From Lingula anatina (taxonomy: Eukaryota > Brachiopoda > Lingulata > Lingulida > Lingulidae): a DNA stretch of 46,304 nucleotides. The stretch's first letter is position 1, and each line of letters begins with the position of its first letter. The translations under genes and the position numbers were made by a program. The stretch spans positions 1,009,093 to 1,055,396 of the forward strand of contig NW_019775447.1 of NCBI RefSeq assembly GCF_001039355.2, read 5' to 3'. Under the pieces are notes generated by a model. It made no database searches, was not told the origin of the DNA, and worked only from the letters and a program-made list of their open reading frames with translations. Shown here one piece after another: positions 16,501 to 27,879 of the stretch.

Positions 16501-19455
16501 GAAACTGATACAAATACCTTTTTTGCAAAACAAGGAAAAAGTATTGTCTGTGTTGAAACATAATTAAAAATACCTTCTTTAGGTCTATAACAAGACCAAA
16601 ATCTCCAAGCTTGCAAACTCCATCACTTGAAATGAAAATGTTTTCTGATTTGATATCCATGTGTACTAAGTCATGGTCATGAAGATGTTTTACAGCCTAA
16701 AAAAAAAAAAATTAAATTGAAAATCTACACACACAATTTCATTCTATATAAATAAAACTAGAAGCTGTAAATGGGTAACCATAAGATATCCTCACACTTT
16801 ACCACATTGTCAAGATTATCTCATCTCCAGGGTCCTTACCCCCATGGACATAAAACTATCTAAGCACTGTTACTAGTACATCAATAACATTCTCAACAAT
16901 AGTAAGCTAAGCTCTCCATGTAACACAAGCATTTTGATACAATACACAGTTTTTATTCTTACCATTAACAGGTCTACCATATAGTTCCACACCAGAGATT
17001 CAGGAATATCATGATGACTTTCTGCATAGTTATTCAGACTAGAATTACAGGTTATACAGTATCATAAATATGCTTCTATTGAAAAGCTGCTCCAGTGTTA
17101 TAAAGTAATCTTTATCTAAAATTTAGTGAAGTTAGCAAATCTCTGGCAATTTTGGCTACATTTATGATAAAACTTAAGAAGTTTCCTAGAATATAAAAGT
17201 GAAGACTATTATAAGGAAAATGAAGATCCTTTGACTGACAAGAATGTCATAAAAGTTGTAAGTCAGGGTGTAAACTAAAAAAAATCTGTAACAAATTAAC
17301 TGTATAGATGATGGGATACCTTGTTTGGCAGAGTTCAGTTTGTATGTACAGATGTTGCCTTTCTTCCCAAGCTCTGACAAATTCTACACAGTTAGGGTGT
17401 TTTGGCAGAGTTTCATGCTTGGCAACCTCTTCTAACTTACGTTTTCTAAAGGTGAGAGAAAAAAAATTTGGATGAATGAAATAATGAACAGGTAAATGTA
17501 CAGTACCTCTACATAAGTACATATGTTTTAGCAAAGCGAGTAGATAATTAAAGCTAAATAGTCATAAAAACAAATGTAAGTAACTGTCAGTGATGAGATA
17601 AAATGATAAAATACAATGGACTTATTACCATGCAGACAAATCAATTCCTTCAAGAACATAATTGGACACCTACCTATCAGATTCACCCCTAAACCGTTCT
17701 CTTGATCTTTTCACTGCATAGTATTTGCCATCTTCCTTGCTTTGCACCTTGAACACCTGTTAAACACAAAAAAAATCTTGCCACCATTTCTCTCATACAA
17801 ACATTGAAAAATGGAAAGTTAAAGGATAACAAGTGTTCTTATGAGATTCACATTTCACAATAAATAATAAATTCCATTTTACCACCAAAGCAGTGGTTAA
17901 CACGTTTATTCTGGAATCTGTGCTTGCTATCAAACCACATGGACATTCATTGATGTCTATTCCTCAATAATGATCTCTTCAGAGATCAATACAAAAAAAC
18001 CACACTAAAAAATATATGGACTAACTTTGAATGTCGGAGTGGATTTATTAACCATGGGTTAATATTGGAAAATCATCATTTACCTCAGGAAAATCTGTTT
18101 TTTGGCCAAAACAGTTGTTATGCCTTTAACAACTGCTATACTACCAATGTCACTATAATAAGATGCCTCTATTTTAGAGTAGCTAATAAAACCCGTAACT
18201 TCTTATTCTTGCTTCACTTTTAATTTACAAAATCTAAAAATACTTGATATAAAGGCCGGATATGTCATATAAGTATCAAATAACATTTACCTCCCCAAAA
18301 GAACCTGCTCCGAGTTTGGTGCACACTACAAAACACTGGTCAAAGAAGAGTTCTTTACTACCCTGGTCATAATGAGAACTCAACACAGCTGGAAGAGGGT
18401 AGTAAGGAAGGTAACATATCCTTGGCTAAATAAGACTAAGTCAAAATTTTAAAATGTAAACGGCTGTCACTACTTTTTCAAGACAATTTTTTTTGCATAA
18501 CACGTCACAATACCCTTTCCACCAAAAATTTTAATTAATGGTTAAAACCATATACTAGTACATATAGATACATAAATATTTGCTTAATTTCCCTGCCACA
18601 TCAATATGGTTACTTTATTTTTTGACAAGGAAATTTTTTTTTTAATTGGGCCCATTTCCTATAGAATTCTATAGGATCTTATAGGATCCTACAGGACTTT
18701 TTCGTAAGGGTTTCCCTGCCACATCAACAATCAATATGGTTACTTTATTTTTTGACAAGGAAAATTAAGGGGCCATTATATTTCAAGTAATGTTTAACGT
18801 TTATCAGTGTAGACAAAGGATACAATGATCACTAACAGATCCTCTGAAAGAGACTGCCTGTGCCCTCTGCACTTGTTTATGATGAAATATTCTACTGACT
18901 GGGGGGCAACTTTTCACTGGAGGCCTGGGAGGAGGGGCTTCTCGGGGAGTGCCTCTCTCCTGAAAGATATAATAGAAACACACTGCGTGATAAAATGAAC
19001 TGTCACATTTGATGAAGTTGATTTTATATCAACACTGTACATATCAGTGTGAAAATGAAGAAGCCAATCTTACTTTCTTCACTGTTGTAAAATTGGTATT
19101 TCACTAAAGATTATTATAGAAATTAATCAACATTTAATGGTAAAATTAAACATTTGTACATCAGTCAAGTGAATAACCATCGGAATCTTTAATAACACAA
19201 TTGGCTCTGCATATCAGAGAATGAGAGAGAGGGAGAGTTTGTGCATGCTCGAGTGTGAAGGTGTGTCTAACAGCTGCACAACAGGGTATTTTGATCAAAG
19301 CATATAACTCATCGAATTACTTTATGTGAATGGCAATAATGCACAATGCAAACATATTTGTACTTGTTTCAATATTATCTTACCTTCTTTGTCGAAAACG
19401 TCTGTGCTTCTTTGAAGAACTGCGGCGTTGGCCGCGGACTTTTTAACGTGGACAT
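13600..19455 (-). CDS. PKMYT1: Myt1 kinase, membrane-associated tyrosine/threonine CDK1-inhibitory kinase
   Basis: Phosphorylates CDK1 (Thr14/Tyr15) to hold cells before mitosis; the family sits on ER/Golgi membranes. Fifteen minus-strand exons: 19455-19384, 18959-18837, 18425-18291, 17756-17674, 17445-17320, 17038-16963, 16696-16574, 16415-16208, 15926-15823, 15576-15535, 15085-14917, 14710-14596, 14200-14093, 13941-13812 and 13632-13600. Phases close to 548 residues (human 499). Visible: glycine loop LGAGSFGE (103-110), AVK lysine (K126), HMDIKSEN at 217-224 (HMD replaces HRD, as in Wee1/Myt1), DFG (237-239), [12 protein letters not shown] (255-266), and [11 protein letters not shown] typical of Myt1. 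A single membrane segment lies at about 376-394 ([19 protein letters not shown]). The C-terminal tail is Ser/Thr/Pro-rich with [12 protein letters not shown], and the protein ends EAASDEED. Head-to-head with HYI. High confidence. Confidence 0.96.
18590..18766. repeat. 45-bp direct repeats bracketing a palindromic insert in PKMYT1 intron 2
   Basis: The segment TTCCCTGCCACATCAATATG plus the following GTTACTTTATTTTTTGACAA block occurs at about 18590-18634 and again at 18711-18765. The second copy has an extra ACAATCAA. Between them lie an AT-rich run and TATAGAATTCTATAGGATC / TATAGGATCC palindromic motifs. This resembles a local duplication around a small insertion. Intronic, no coding role. Confidence 0.75.
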
Positions 19456-19721
19456 AGTTTACAGTCACCTAGAGCTGCCATCGAAATTGTGAATTTCTAA
19501 ACAATTATTGCTATTACTTAACGTTGATTCAAGCTGAAGTATGCAATTTCAATTTTGGTGCAGTAAATGTCAATCAAAACAATCCAACCACCTGTCAACG
19601 TGCTCTGCTCCAGAGACCACCATTTTGAATGCGCACACATCCAGACATGACCTAGAAACCATAAATAGGTCACGTCAAAATGTGTGACAAAGTGCGATAG
19701 TATACTAGTACATGCAGGTAC
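19456..19721. promoter_or_regulatory. Candidate bidirectional promoter, PKMYT1/HYI
   Basis: Only 266 bases separate the start codons of the divergent PKMYT1 (ATG at 19455, minus) and HYI (ATG at 19722, plus). No repeat occupies the gap. It contains TGACCT/AGGTCA-like sites (TGACCTAGAAACC, TAGGTCACGTCA), the latter also holding a CACGT/ACGTCA core. Shared promoter is inferred from spacing; no TATA element is evident. Confidence 0.55.
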
Positions 19722-22700
19722 ATGCAGCTGATCTCGATGTTTGTTGCACGCTCTGTTGTGAGACACTTCCATTATTTCTCCACCTCCAGTGCCAAAATGC
19801 CCTTGAAGTTCGCAGCTAATATTTCTATGCTATTTCAAGAAATAGAAGGGTTAGAAAACCGGTACAAAGCGGCTAAGGAAGCAGGGTTTAAAGCCGTTGA
19901 ATGCACGTTTCCCTACGAAGTTGCCGCGGACAAACTAGCAGAAGCAAAAGAAGCTGCCGGCATTGAACATGTGTTAATAAATGCATGGCCTGGTAGGATA
20001 TTTATGCAGAGACTATAATAAGCCGAATCTTTTTAACTGTCTAGCTTAATTGTCTAGTTTAATTTACTAGCTTAGTAAAGCCAAATATAAATATTTTAAT
20101 GGACAACATGTTCATAGTACATGTACGCTAAACTGTTTTTTATTGTGGCTCTTAACACCCAAACCCATTATTGGTGCATTTCACATGCTGAGGTGTCAAA
20201 AAAAAAAAAAAATGAATTTGAAGTTTTGTTCAGTTTTTTAAATATGTAAGTGTATTGAACAAAATTCCACGACTGTCTCAATTTTACATCCACATTTAAT
20301 TTTTACCATTATGTAAAGAGCCTACTGTAAATGGTAAAGTTCTGGGTCATATATTTTTTTTATTTTTTATCATGTTCCAAATATGTTGTAGTGATTCAGT
20401 AATGGTAAACCAGTGCAGATTGAATTTTCAGAGTGAGTAAAATCACTACTGCAGCTGAAAGTTTGCCATTTGTAATGGTAATGTATGTTCCTTTTTTGGT
20501 GTTAGATTATTGTGTTTTTTTTTTTATTCTCCATGGTTCCAGGACAGTGAAACATTGATATGAACTTCTTCACGTGGGATCCTAAAATAATCAAACAGTT
20601 TCTAATCTGTCCATTAAATTTTTAAAGAGCATGCTGGTAACATAATTTGCACATCTATATTGGGTTTGGATGTTAAAATCATTATTTTTTTTTACAAGCA
20701 TGGTTTCTAATAAGATTTATTAGAAACTTTGGTTGTTGAGAGGTGGCAAAACTTAACATGCAACCAACTATAAGTCACAGTTACAGGTGAGCCTAACCCA
20801 TAAATAGTACAGTGGTTTATGTTAAATTATTATTTTAAGGTGACTTAAAAGGTGGAGATATTGGCATAGCAGCCATTTCAAGTCGTAGGTCAGAGTTTAA
20901 AGAAAAGTTGGAAACGTCAATACAGTATGCCAAGGCACTGGGATGTAAAAGGTATGAGATCACCCTCTCTCTCTCTCTGTCTCTCTCATTTGTTCAAACC
21001 TTTGAACCAAAATAATTAGTTTCATAAAACTGACAAAATATCAGCATGTTATTATTTGTTCATTTTGTTCATTAATAAGATCAGTGTGTGTGTGTGTAAG
21101 TTATCTCAAGAGATCAATTATCAGATATCTTTTTGTATTTTTGTTTGTTTATAGTCTAATAATGTGTATTATAAGTATTCTTATCTCTGCAAGTTTATGG
21201 CCCTGGTGACTGGGACAGTGTTACTTACATTTTAAATTTCAAATGGATTTTAAACATTATATTATTATTATTATTATTGCTTTGAACACTGGGTTTATCT
21301 TTTGAACAGTATTCTGTTTAAGTAATTGGTTGCTGCTCAGAATTTGTACTTTTATTATTATTGCTTTGAACACTGGGTTTATCTTTTGAACAGTATTCTG
21401 TTTAAGTAATTGGTTGCTGCTCAGAATTTGTACTTTTATTCTGGTTTGATTAATGGTTATTTAGTTATGATATATAAGCATCTACTAGTGTTATCTATTC
21501 TGTAACTAGAATGCATGTAATGGCAGGACGTCAAACTCAGTTTATAGATACAGCAATGAAGGATGTTTACCTTGAGAACATTGGATATGCAGCTGAGAGA
21601 CTCCAGAAGGTGAGGGTCATTTTTTTCTGTCTAAAAGCACTTAAGGGAAAAGATCAGCTTTTGAAGACATTTTGATGATTGAGTTATCTTGGGATGTTTT
21701 CTTTTTACTTAGCAGTTATGCAAATAATTGTAATCCCATGCAGTTCATAATTTTTCAGTTTTTTTTTACTTGTATTGTGATGAATTTGTCATTCAGGAAG
21801 GCATCTTGTGTCTGATTGAAGCAGTTAACTCAAAAATCAGCCTACCAGGTTACTTCATGGACAATTATGAAAAAGGCAAGTATAGAGAAACTGAAGTGAG
21901 TATAGTTAGCTAGATAGATAGATGAACAGAGTGGATGAGAGGAGGTAAGGGATTCACAAAAAGCGCAATGCTTTTTTAGATCCTCATTAAGTGTCTGTTG
22001 CTTTTTTTTCATGTTTAAAATTATTCTTTCCATTTAAACACTCTTTGATCACATTATATAGTAAATTGTTTATCACTCTCTTAACAGCTGTGGAGTGTAT
22101 CAAGAATGTGAACCACCCTAACTTAAAGCTGCAATTGGTAAGCCCCAGGACTGCTCTTTGCATTCATGTCTTGTTGTAAATTTGTCCTATTGCTATTTTT
22201 GATTGATTCGAATGGTAATATTCTTTATTTCATAGTTAACTACAGGTAGCACTGAGTGGTACTACGCACTAAATAGAGATGTTTAAAATCAATTTTTAAT
22301 ATTCTTAAAAAATGCAGTAACAGTGATTATTTTATTTCAGGACATATTTCATCTCCAGATCATGCATGGTAACCTAACAGGCATGATAAAAGAGTATATG
22401 CCATGTGTTGGTAAGATTGGTTTAGTTGCTCTTCAGTGCTAACTGTGTATATTTTAAGTTACTTGAATATTATTACAATGGAATGATGCTGCTTCATATT
22501 TGATGTTAAGTGTACTGCCAGCATCCTATGGATCAGAACAGGTGTTTTCAGGGGGAGGAAATTTTTTTGCACTTTTTTCTTATTGTTCTGAAGGCCACTT
22601 TCCTTTGCCAAGATAACATATCTTGACATGATATGAAACATTTCCAGGGCACATGCAAATAGCCCAAGTCCCTGACAGACATGAACCTAACACTGATGGA

Positions 22701-23064
22701 GAGATCAATTACAAGTATGTGTTTAAATTACTAGAAGAAGTGGGCTATGATGGTTGGATAGGGTTGGAGTATAAGCCTAAAGGTAAGGGAATAATGTTTG
22801 AGTTAAGGGGTGAGATATTGAAATTGATAACTTGAATGCAATTAAGAAAAGTGAATTCAAAACCTGGTATTAATTAACATTTTGTAATAATATAGTTCAT
22901 GAAATATCAAAGAAAATCAGAAACAAAATGCTTTGAACTGGTTATTGAATTTTCACCATGTGCTGTTATGCTTAAATAATGCTAATTGTAGATGAAATTG
23001 CTACTTTTTAGGGAACACTGTTGAAGGTCTGAAGTGGATTCAAGAAATGGGATATCAGCTTTAG
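19722..23064 (+). CDS. HYI: Hydroxypyruvate isomerase-like protein
   Basis: TIM-barrel sugar isomerase-like family; bacterial relatives interconvert hydroxypyruvate and tartronate semialdehyde. The animal role is poorly known. Eight exons: 19722-19992, 20840-20951, 21510-21609, 21797-21875, 22088-22137, 22341-22410, 22648-22782 and 23012-23064. Phases close to 289 residues. Intron 4 starts GCAAGT (GC-AG). Core features: [12 protein letters not shown], family motif [22 protein letters not shown] with Glu169, [43 protein letters not shown] with Glu268. The two Glu residues match the family's catalytic pair. Upstream of the usual family start (ATG 19797, [10 protein letters not shown]) lies an in-frame 25-residue extension, Arg-rich without acidic residues ([14 protein letters not shown]), resembling a mitochondrial presequence. 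Start 19722, 19737 or 19797 is undecided. High confidence in the family. Confidence 0.95.
21278..21440 (+). repeat. 84-bp exact tandem duplication in HYI intron 2
   Basis: A unit beginning TGCTTTGAACACTGGGTTTA and ending before the next TGCTTTG is present at 21278-21361 and again from 21362. The copies look identical by eye, preceded by an (ATT)n run that may have promoted slippage. Confidence 0.9.
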
Positions 23065-23602
23065 GATTGGACATGAGTAATGACTTTGAGATATTGTATT
23101 TTATTAATTGTTAATGATCCAGGTATAGCATATAATGTTTATAATGTTAATGCAATAAGGCTTTATAAAAAAATCAAAATGGAGTGAATTTCAGAAGATT
23201 CTCATATATATATATATATATATATATGACTACCAAGGGACAGTGGAGTGTTGAAAAGCTCCAAAATTCTGTGCAATTCTTTGAATATATAGTTTGATAT
23301 ATTTCAGTTTTACTAGGCTGATTTTGTTGTATTTCTTAAAACATTATATGAAATTTTGAATGTATTGCTGATGCATTTGGATTTCATTTACATATTAAAG
23401 AATGTATGGATATAGTGCGTTATGCCCACAGGATATCAAGTAAACCACACCCAATCAAAAATTTTAGTCAGATGATCACAATTTTTTCATATTTTAGTAT
23501 GATTTGTGGTTGAATATGTTCAGACTATTTTATGAAGAGATATATTGTATCTGTTTTGCCTTTGTTGAGTGTGATAACTGTGATAATATGGGAACATTGC
23601 AA
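23065..23602. other. HYI 3' UTR and downstream DNA
   Basis: AT-rich, containing an (AT)n run at about 23203-23228 and AATAAG/ATTAAAG-type candidate polyadenylation sites. No further gene seen up to the retroelement edge. Confidence 0.6.
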
Positions 23603-24081
23603 TGTGGACACCGAGAGTGGGTCTCGGGGTGGAATGACATAAGAAGACAAATTTAGGTTTCTACGGTTATTCACTCTGCATAGACTAAGACCCCCAGCAG
23701 AGACTATGCACCGGTCACTTCTTTGGCTCAATTACACATTGGCTATACAAGTCTTGGTATCTAGCCTTAACTTGGTTCTCTACTAAAATCTGCATCGCAA
23801 AAGATGTATTGCGCCTTAAACTTTTTGGGGCAAAAGGGGGAGAGGCCGACAGCGTGGTCACACACAAAGAAAATACGCTGGCCAATAAACTAATCAATAG
23901 GCTCATCAAGGGGGATCAGGCCACCCTTGCCGTTTACGTGTCAAATACTGAGCCCATCAGCTGACCTCTACTTAAAACAAAATGCTAACGATATTTACAT
24001 GTATATTTAATATGCAATACAGAATAAAAAAAAAATTAAAATTAGGGTAAAGCGAGGTTAGTGTGCCACTTAACTCTTACA
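23603..24081 (-). repeat. 3' LTR of the retroelement
   Basis: The portion 23847-24081 (from GACAGCGTGGTCACACACAA to TTAACTCTTACA) matches 27616-27875. The outer part, 23603-23846, begins TG and is not matched in the other repeat, so it is either the remaining LTR half or flanking DNA. Confidence 0.7.
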
Positions 24082-24462
24082 CTCCCCTGCTAACACATTG
24101 CCGCCCCACAATGTCAGTGACAACCATAGCTGTACAATTAAAATTGCTGATGCCCACCAGCCAACATTCATGCAAGAAAATAGCTGGGTCCCAGCCAAAT
24201 TCGCTAAAACAGACGGATCGATGCCTGGGCTGGCAACCGCACCCTGCTGGATGTTGGAACGCGGTAGGTGATTTATGTTATTGTGCCATCCAGATGTACT
24301 TCTGTTGCCCCTGCGCACCACCTCCGTCGTCTCCGGCTCCCCTGCTGTGCATCGAGCACCCGTTTCAGGAGAGACCAGTTCGTTCCCATGAATTTGGTCT
24401 TCACCATCGACCTCGATCATAATTGTATAATCTTCACCTTCATCTTCCTGCTGCTCTTCCAA
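24082..24462 (-). pseudogene. Retroelement 3' coding remnant after internal deletion
   Basis: A minus-strand frame (24462-24070) beginning MEEQQEDEGEDYTIMIEV, with acidic and Arg/Ser-rich stretches, directly follows the cut RNase H and runs to the polypurine tract. It could be the C-terminal tail of the former polyprotein brought next to RNase H by deletion of the integrase region. No zinc-binding HHCC or DDE motif is visible. Confidence 0.5.
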
Positions 24463-25486
24463 TAAATCTTCCTGGCACCCAGCCCCAGGTGGCTAGCGTC
24501 AACTTCCAAGATAAATGAATGAGAGAAATCTGCGTAACCCAATACTGGAGCCTGTGTCAACTTTTCTTTTAAGATGTTCATCGCCTCGTCACATCACCCA
24601 ACCCATGCACTCAGTCCCAATGGCTTTTGAAACCTGTTCTTTTTCACTTAAGCAGTCTGGCCTCCTATCAAGGCATGCAGGGGTCCCGCGATGTTTGCAA
24701 AATCTTTTATGAATCTTCGGTAATAGCCAACCATTCCTAAGAATCCACGTAACTGTGTCTCCGTCTGAGGCCTTGGCCATCCCGTCACTACTGCTATCTT
24801 GTCTGGATCCGGAGAAAGTCCATCCTCTGAAACAATATGTCCCAAATATCGCAATTTGATTTTGAAAAGCTGGCATTTTTTAGGCTTTATCTTCAGTCCA
24901 TGAGCCCCTAATCTGGTCAGTATGAGATCTAGTCGTTCTATGGTTTCCTGAAAAGTCTTTCCAAAAACCAAGATGTCGTCAAGATATATCAATAATGTTT
25001 GGAAATTCTGATCACCGAATATTTTGTCCATCAGTCGCATGAACGTGGAGGGAGCTCCCGTCAAACCAAACGGCATACGCACATATTCGTACAGTCCTCC
25101 TGTTCCAATTCTAGAGGCCGTTTTCTCAATGTCTTCTTCTCTAACAGGTACTTGATTAAATCCGTGAGCTAAGTCTAAACTACAAAAGTAAGATGCCCCA
25201 TTCAGAGCATCCAATGCTTCTTCTATTTTTGGTAGCGGGTATGCGTCTTTCCTTGTCTTGGCATTAAGTGCCCTGTAGTCTACGCACAGTCTAAGGCTAT
25301 ATTGTCTTTCTTTCTAACTAGTACTAATGGCGACGCATATGGACTGCTAGATTCGCGGATCACATTATTGCTCATGGCATGCTCTAGATGTTCCCTCACT
25401 TCTGCTCACTTCTTGGGAGGAATACGGCGGTGAGCTGCCCTCAATGGAACCTCGTCTTCCGTAATTATACGATGTTCAACTAAACT
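24462..25486 (-). pseudogene. Retroelement reverse transcriptase and truncated RNase H
   Basis: The main frame 25214-24648 (188 codons) shows SYFCSLDLAHGFNQV, RMPFGLTGAPSTFMRLMD, the catalytic YLDD (LLIYLDDILVFG), the KKCQLF and LGHIVSEDG motifs, and the thumb/connection YYRRFIKDFA. Upstream (25486-25215), frames are broken, but RRIPP and VIRESSSPYASPLVLV are readable. Downstream, a frameshift leads to RNase H EVDASHLGLGA at about 24500, after which the domain stops. Confidence 0.88.
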
Positions 25487-26376
25487 TCAAAATCCAATGT
25501 CACTGTCAGATTTGCTAAACACTCCTTCATGCTGCTGAATTAAGTCCTCGAACTGCTTTATGCTCTGGGAATTCAAGTCGCCTATATCCATCTCTGACAT
25601 GATTTTGTGATCTACAGAGTCAACTAATTTACTACTACACTCACTATCACTATCAACTACGAGAACTTCGGTATTGTTGAGAACAACATTCACATTTGGC
25701 ATGGATCTCGCTGGTCGCAAATAACCAATCGGAGTCCTTGGTTTAAGGTATACATCTTCGTCGGAAAAGATGGACACTTGAAATGGTACCGTGCCACATT
25801 TTTCCACCGTAACGAGAGTGGGGCCCATATTCACCCCTGTCTGCAGGGTAGGGAAATCTGCCCCCATTTCCTCTTAGATTCCCTCGTAGCAACTTCAGAG
25901 GGTCTCACGCTGGCCTCTACCACCTGGAGCGACCAGGCTGGTAGTAACACTGGTCTGTTTCCAGACACCCTCAACCTGTTGCAGATCAAGTTGTCCTCAT
26001 TGGACGCAATTCGCTGCTCCTCGTACAGAGCCAACACGGTCTTCCACCTCTCTTCAGGACAACTGTTCCTTGGCAATTTTCTGCTGATGTCGCGCAGAAC
26101 GTTTGAGCCGATAACTCCGGGCACCAACCTTTTCCTTTCTCTCATTAGACGTCCTGGGTCTTCTACATCAAGGAAACCCATGTTATGGAATGTGTGGCCA
26201 AATGCTTCCACGGTCAGCTCGACGTAGCCCACGAAAGGGATGTCCTTTCCATTGGAGGCCTTGATGTTAATGAGGTTGTCCACGTTTCTCATCCTACACT
26301 TGTCTGCGACGAATTTGTTGTAGAACGACTCCTTCAGAGTGGAAACCTGTGCCTCTGTGTCCAACAGACACCTCAC
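25487..26376 (-). pseudogene. Retroelement aspartic protease and linker remnant
   Basis: The frame 26376-25831 contains LLDTEAQVS near its start, where a retropepsin would have D-T/S-G-A. Here the glycine position is Glu, so the active site looks altered. A one-frame shift near 25850 continues into 25867-25487, which ends in the FSKSDSDIGF motif that precedes reverse transcriptase in Ty3/Gypsy polyproteins. Confidence 0.7.
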
Positions 26377-26537
26377 GTCGACTCCCTGTAGTTTTAGTTA
26401 CACCTCCGGACAATTCCCGATCGTTTTTCTATAGAATGAGCCGTCGCCGTCTGACTGACCTGTGGTATGGCTCTCTACCACAGGTGTTCGTAGTTAAACG
26501 GCCTAGTTTAACGGCGTAGTTGTACGCCCCCCGAGGT

Positions 26538-27424
26538 ACAGTCCCGCCTTAAGTGTTCCAGCGAGCCACAGGACCAACACTGTCTTGGCCCGTCTTGTTG
26601 GCGTCCCCTGGTCTTTTTGCCTTTGATGAACGTCAGCTGTTGGATTAGCTGGCCAGTCTGTCCCTGCTGTTTTTTATGATATCCTCCTGCAGCTCTACCA
26701 ACCTCCGCTCAGATTCACTGGTGTTCTGCTCCACTGTCACATGTTTCGTCAGGCTTGATGGTCGACCCACCCACTGCACCGCTCTATCACGCAGCTCGAA
26801 GAACTTTAATTCTTCACTCTATATGTTGAGGCGGCGGAGCTCTCTTCATAAGTTTTTGTCTCTAACGGCTTCCGCAAACCTGCTTTTCAGTGCACTCTCC
26901 CGTCGAGGCTTGAAAGCTGGATCGAGTTCTATGATGAGACCAAAAAGCTCTACTAGTCGCAGCGAGCAGGTGATAAGATCCTGTGCACCTTGCTCCAGGG
27001 AATAAAACTGCTGCTGAAGGTCTGGTAAATCGGCGCCATCGCCGCAAACACGGCGGAGAGTTTTGAATATTTCCTCCGGTTCTTCCTTAAAAGAGTCGCC
27101 CCTGCCAAGAATCTCCCACTTGGCTTTGCCTCCTAGTGGATCGATAACGAAGGCCGCATACCGCTCCCCCTTCAAATTGTTACTAGCGGCGTGTGCCCGG
27201 ACTTCGGCCACCCACTCCCTAATGCCGATGTCAGTCGCCCTCTGTGGCACATCTTTGAATTTTTCGATCTTTCTCGCTGGCAGCACAACTACTTTCGAGG
27301 ACGTAGAAGGCTCTGCGTTCCTCCGCGCCAGCTCCGCCTCCTGCTCCCGAACCTTCCCTCGGAGTACATCCAACTCCTTGGCCAGCAGTGAAAGGTCTGA
27401 ATCCTGGGGCTCCATACATTTCAT
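26538..27424 (-). pseudogene. Retroelement gag remnant with zinc knuckle
   Basis: An open frame of 192 codons (27424-26846) begins MKCMEPQDSDLSLLAKELDV, followed by a predicted coiled coil (LRGKVREQEAELARR) and a capsid-like helical region. The frame then breaks. At 26579-26538, in another frame, a CCHC zinc knuckle CWSCGSLEHLRRDC is preserved, which in Gag binds the element's RNA. The broken frame makes this a decayed copy. Confidence 0.75.
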
Positions 27425-27615
27425 AGTATACGCAATCAGCGCATAAACAGCAAATTATACAATATAATATCAACAGATAGAGCAATATAATAACAGCATA
27501 ATAAAAATAGAAATAAAGTCAATAAGCTAAATCTTCATTGAACCGGTACGTCTTCCTACGGCAGGCACCATTCGACATCGTCGGCGAGGTCACCAGAGCA
27601 TCATCAACACGTGCA

Positions 27616-27875
27616 CGACAGCGTGGTCACACACAAAGAAAATACGCTGGCCAATAAACTAATCAATAGGCTCATCAAGGGGGATCAGCCCACCCTTGCC
27701 GCTCACGGGTCAAGTAACGAGCCCATCGGCTGACCTCTACTTAAAACAAAATGCTAACGATCTACTTAAATATGAAAAATCTAAATGATATTTGTATATT
27801 TACTACGCAATACAGAATAAAAAATAAAAATAAAAACGGGGTAATGCGAGGTTAGTGTGCCACTTAACTCTTACA
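27616..27875 (-). repeat. 5' LTR of the retroelement (apparently partial)
   Basis: Matches 23847-24081 with substitutions and a short insertion (ATCTACTTAAATATGAAAAA region). The inner boundary lacks the counterpart of 23603-23846, suggesting that roughly 240 bp of the inner side of this LTR were lost or replaced. No convincing tRNA primer site was found. Confidence 0.75.
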
Positions 27876-27879
27876 GCAA

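Larger units (their letters stand above)
23603..27875 (-). mobile_element. Degenerate Ty3/Gypsy-type LTR retroelement, internally deleted
   Basis: Related terminal repeats bracket minus-strand gag-pol remains in the order gag, zinc knuckle, protease, reverse transcriptase, RNase H start. Termini on the plus strand are TGTGGACACC (23603) and CTCTTACA (27875), with a possible 4-bp GCAA target duplication at 23599-23602 and 27876-27879. A purine-rich tract (minus strand AGCAGGGGAG, 24082-24091) abuts the left LTR, as expected for the 3' polypurine tract. Frames are broken several times. RNase H is cut after its first motif (EVDASHLGLGA) and no integrase remains. The base composition is visibly more GC-rich than the host introns, consistent with a mobile origin. 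It lies between HYI and the EGF-CFC gene. Not autonomous. Confidence 0.88.

Noticed and set aside
24063-27446. Plus-strand frames across the retroelement
   Set aside because: They are antisense shadows of the gag-pol remains; no independent motifs.
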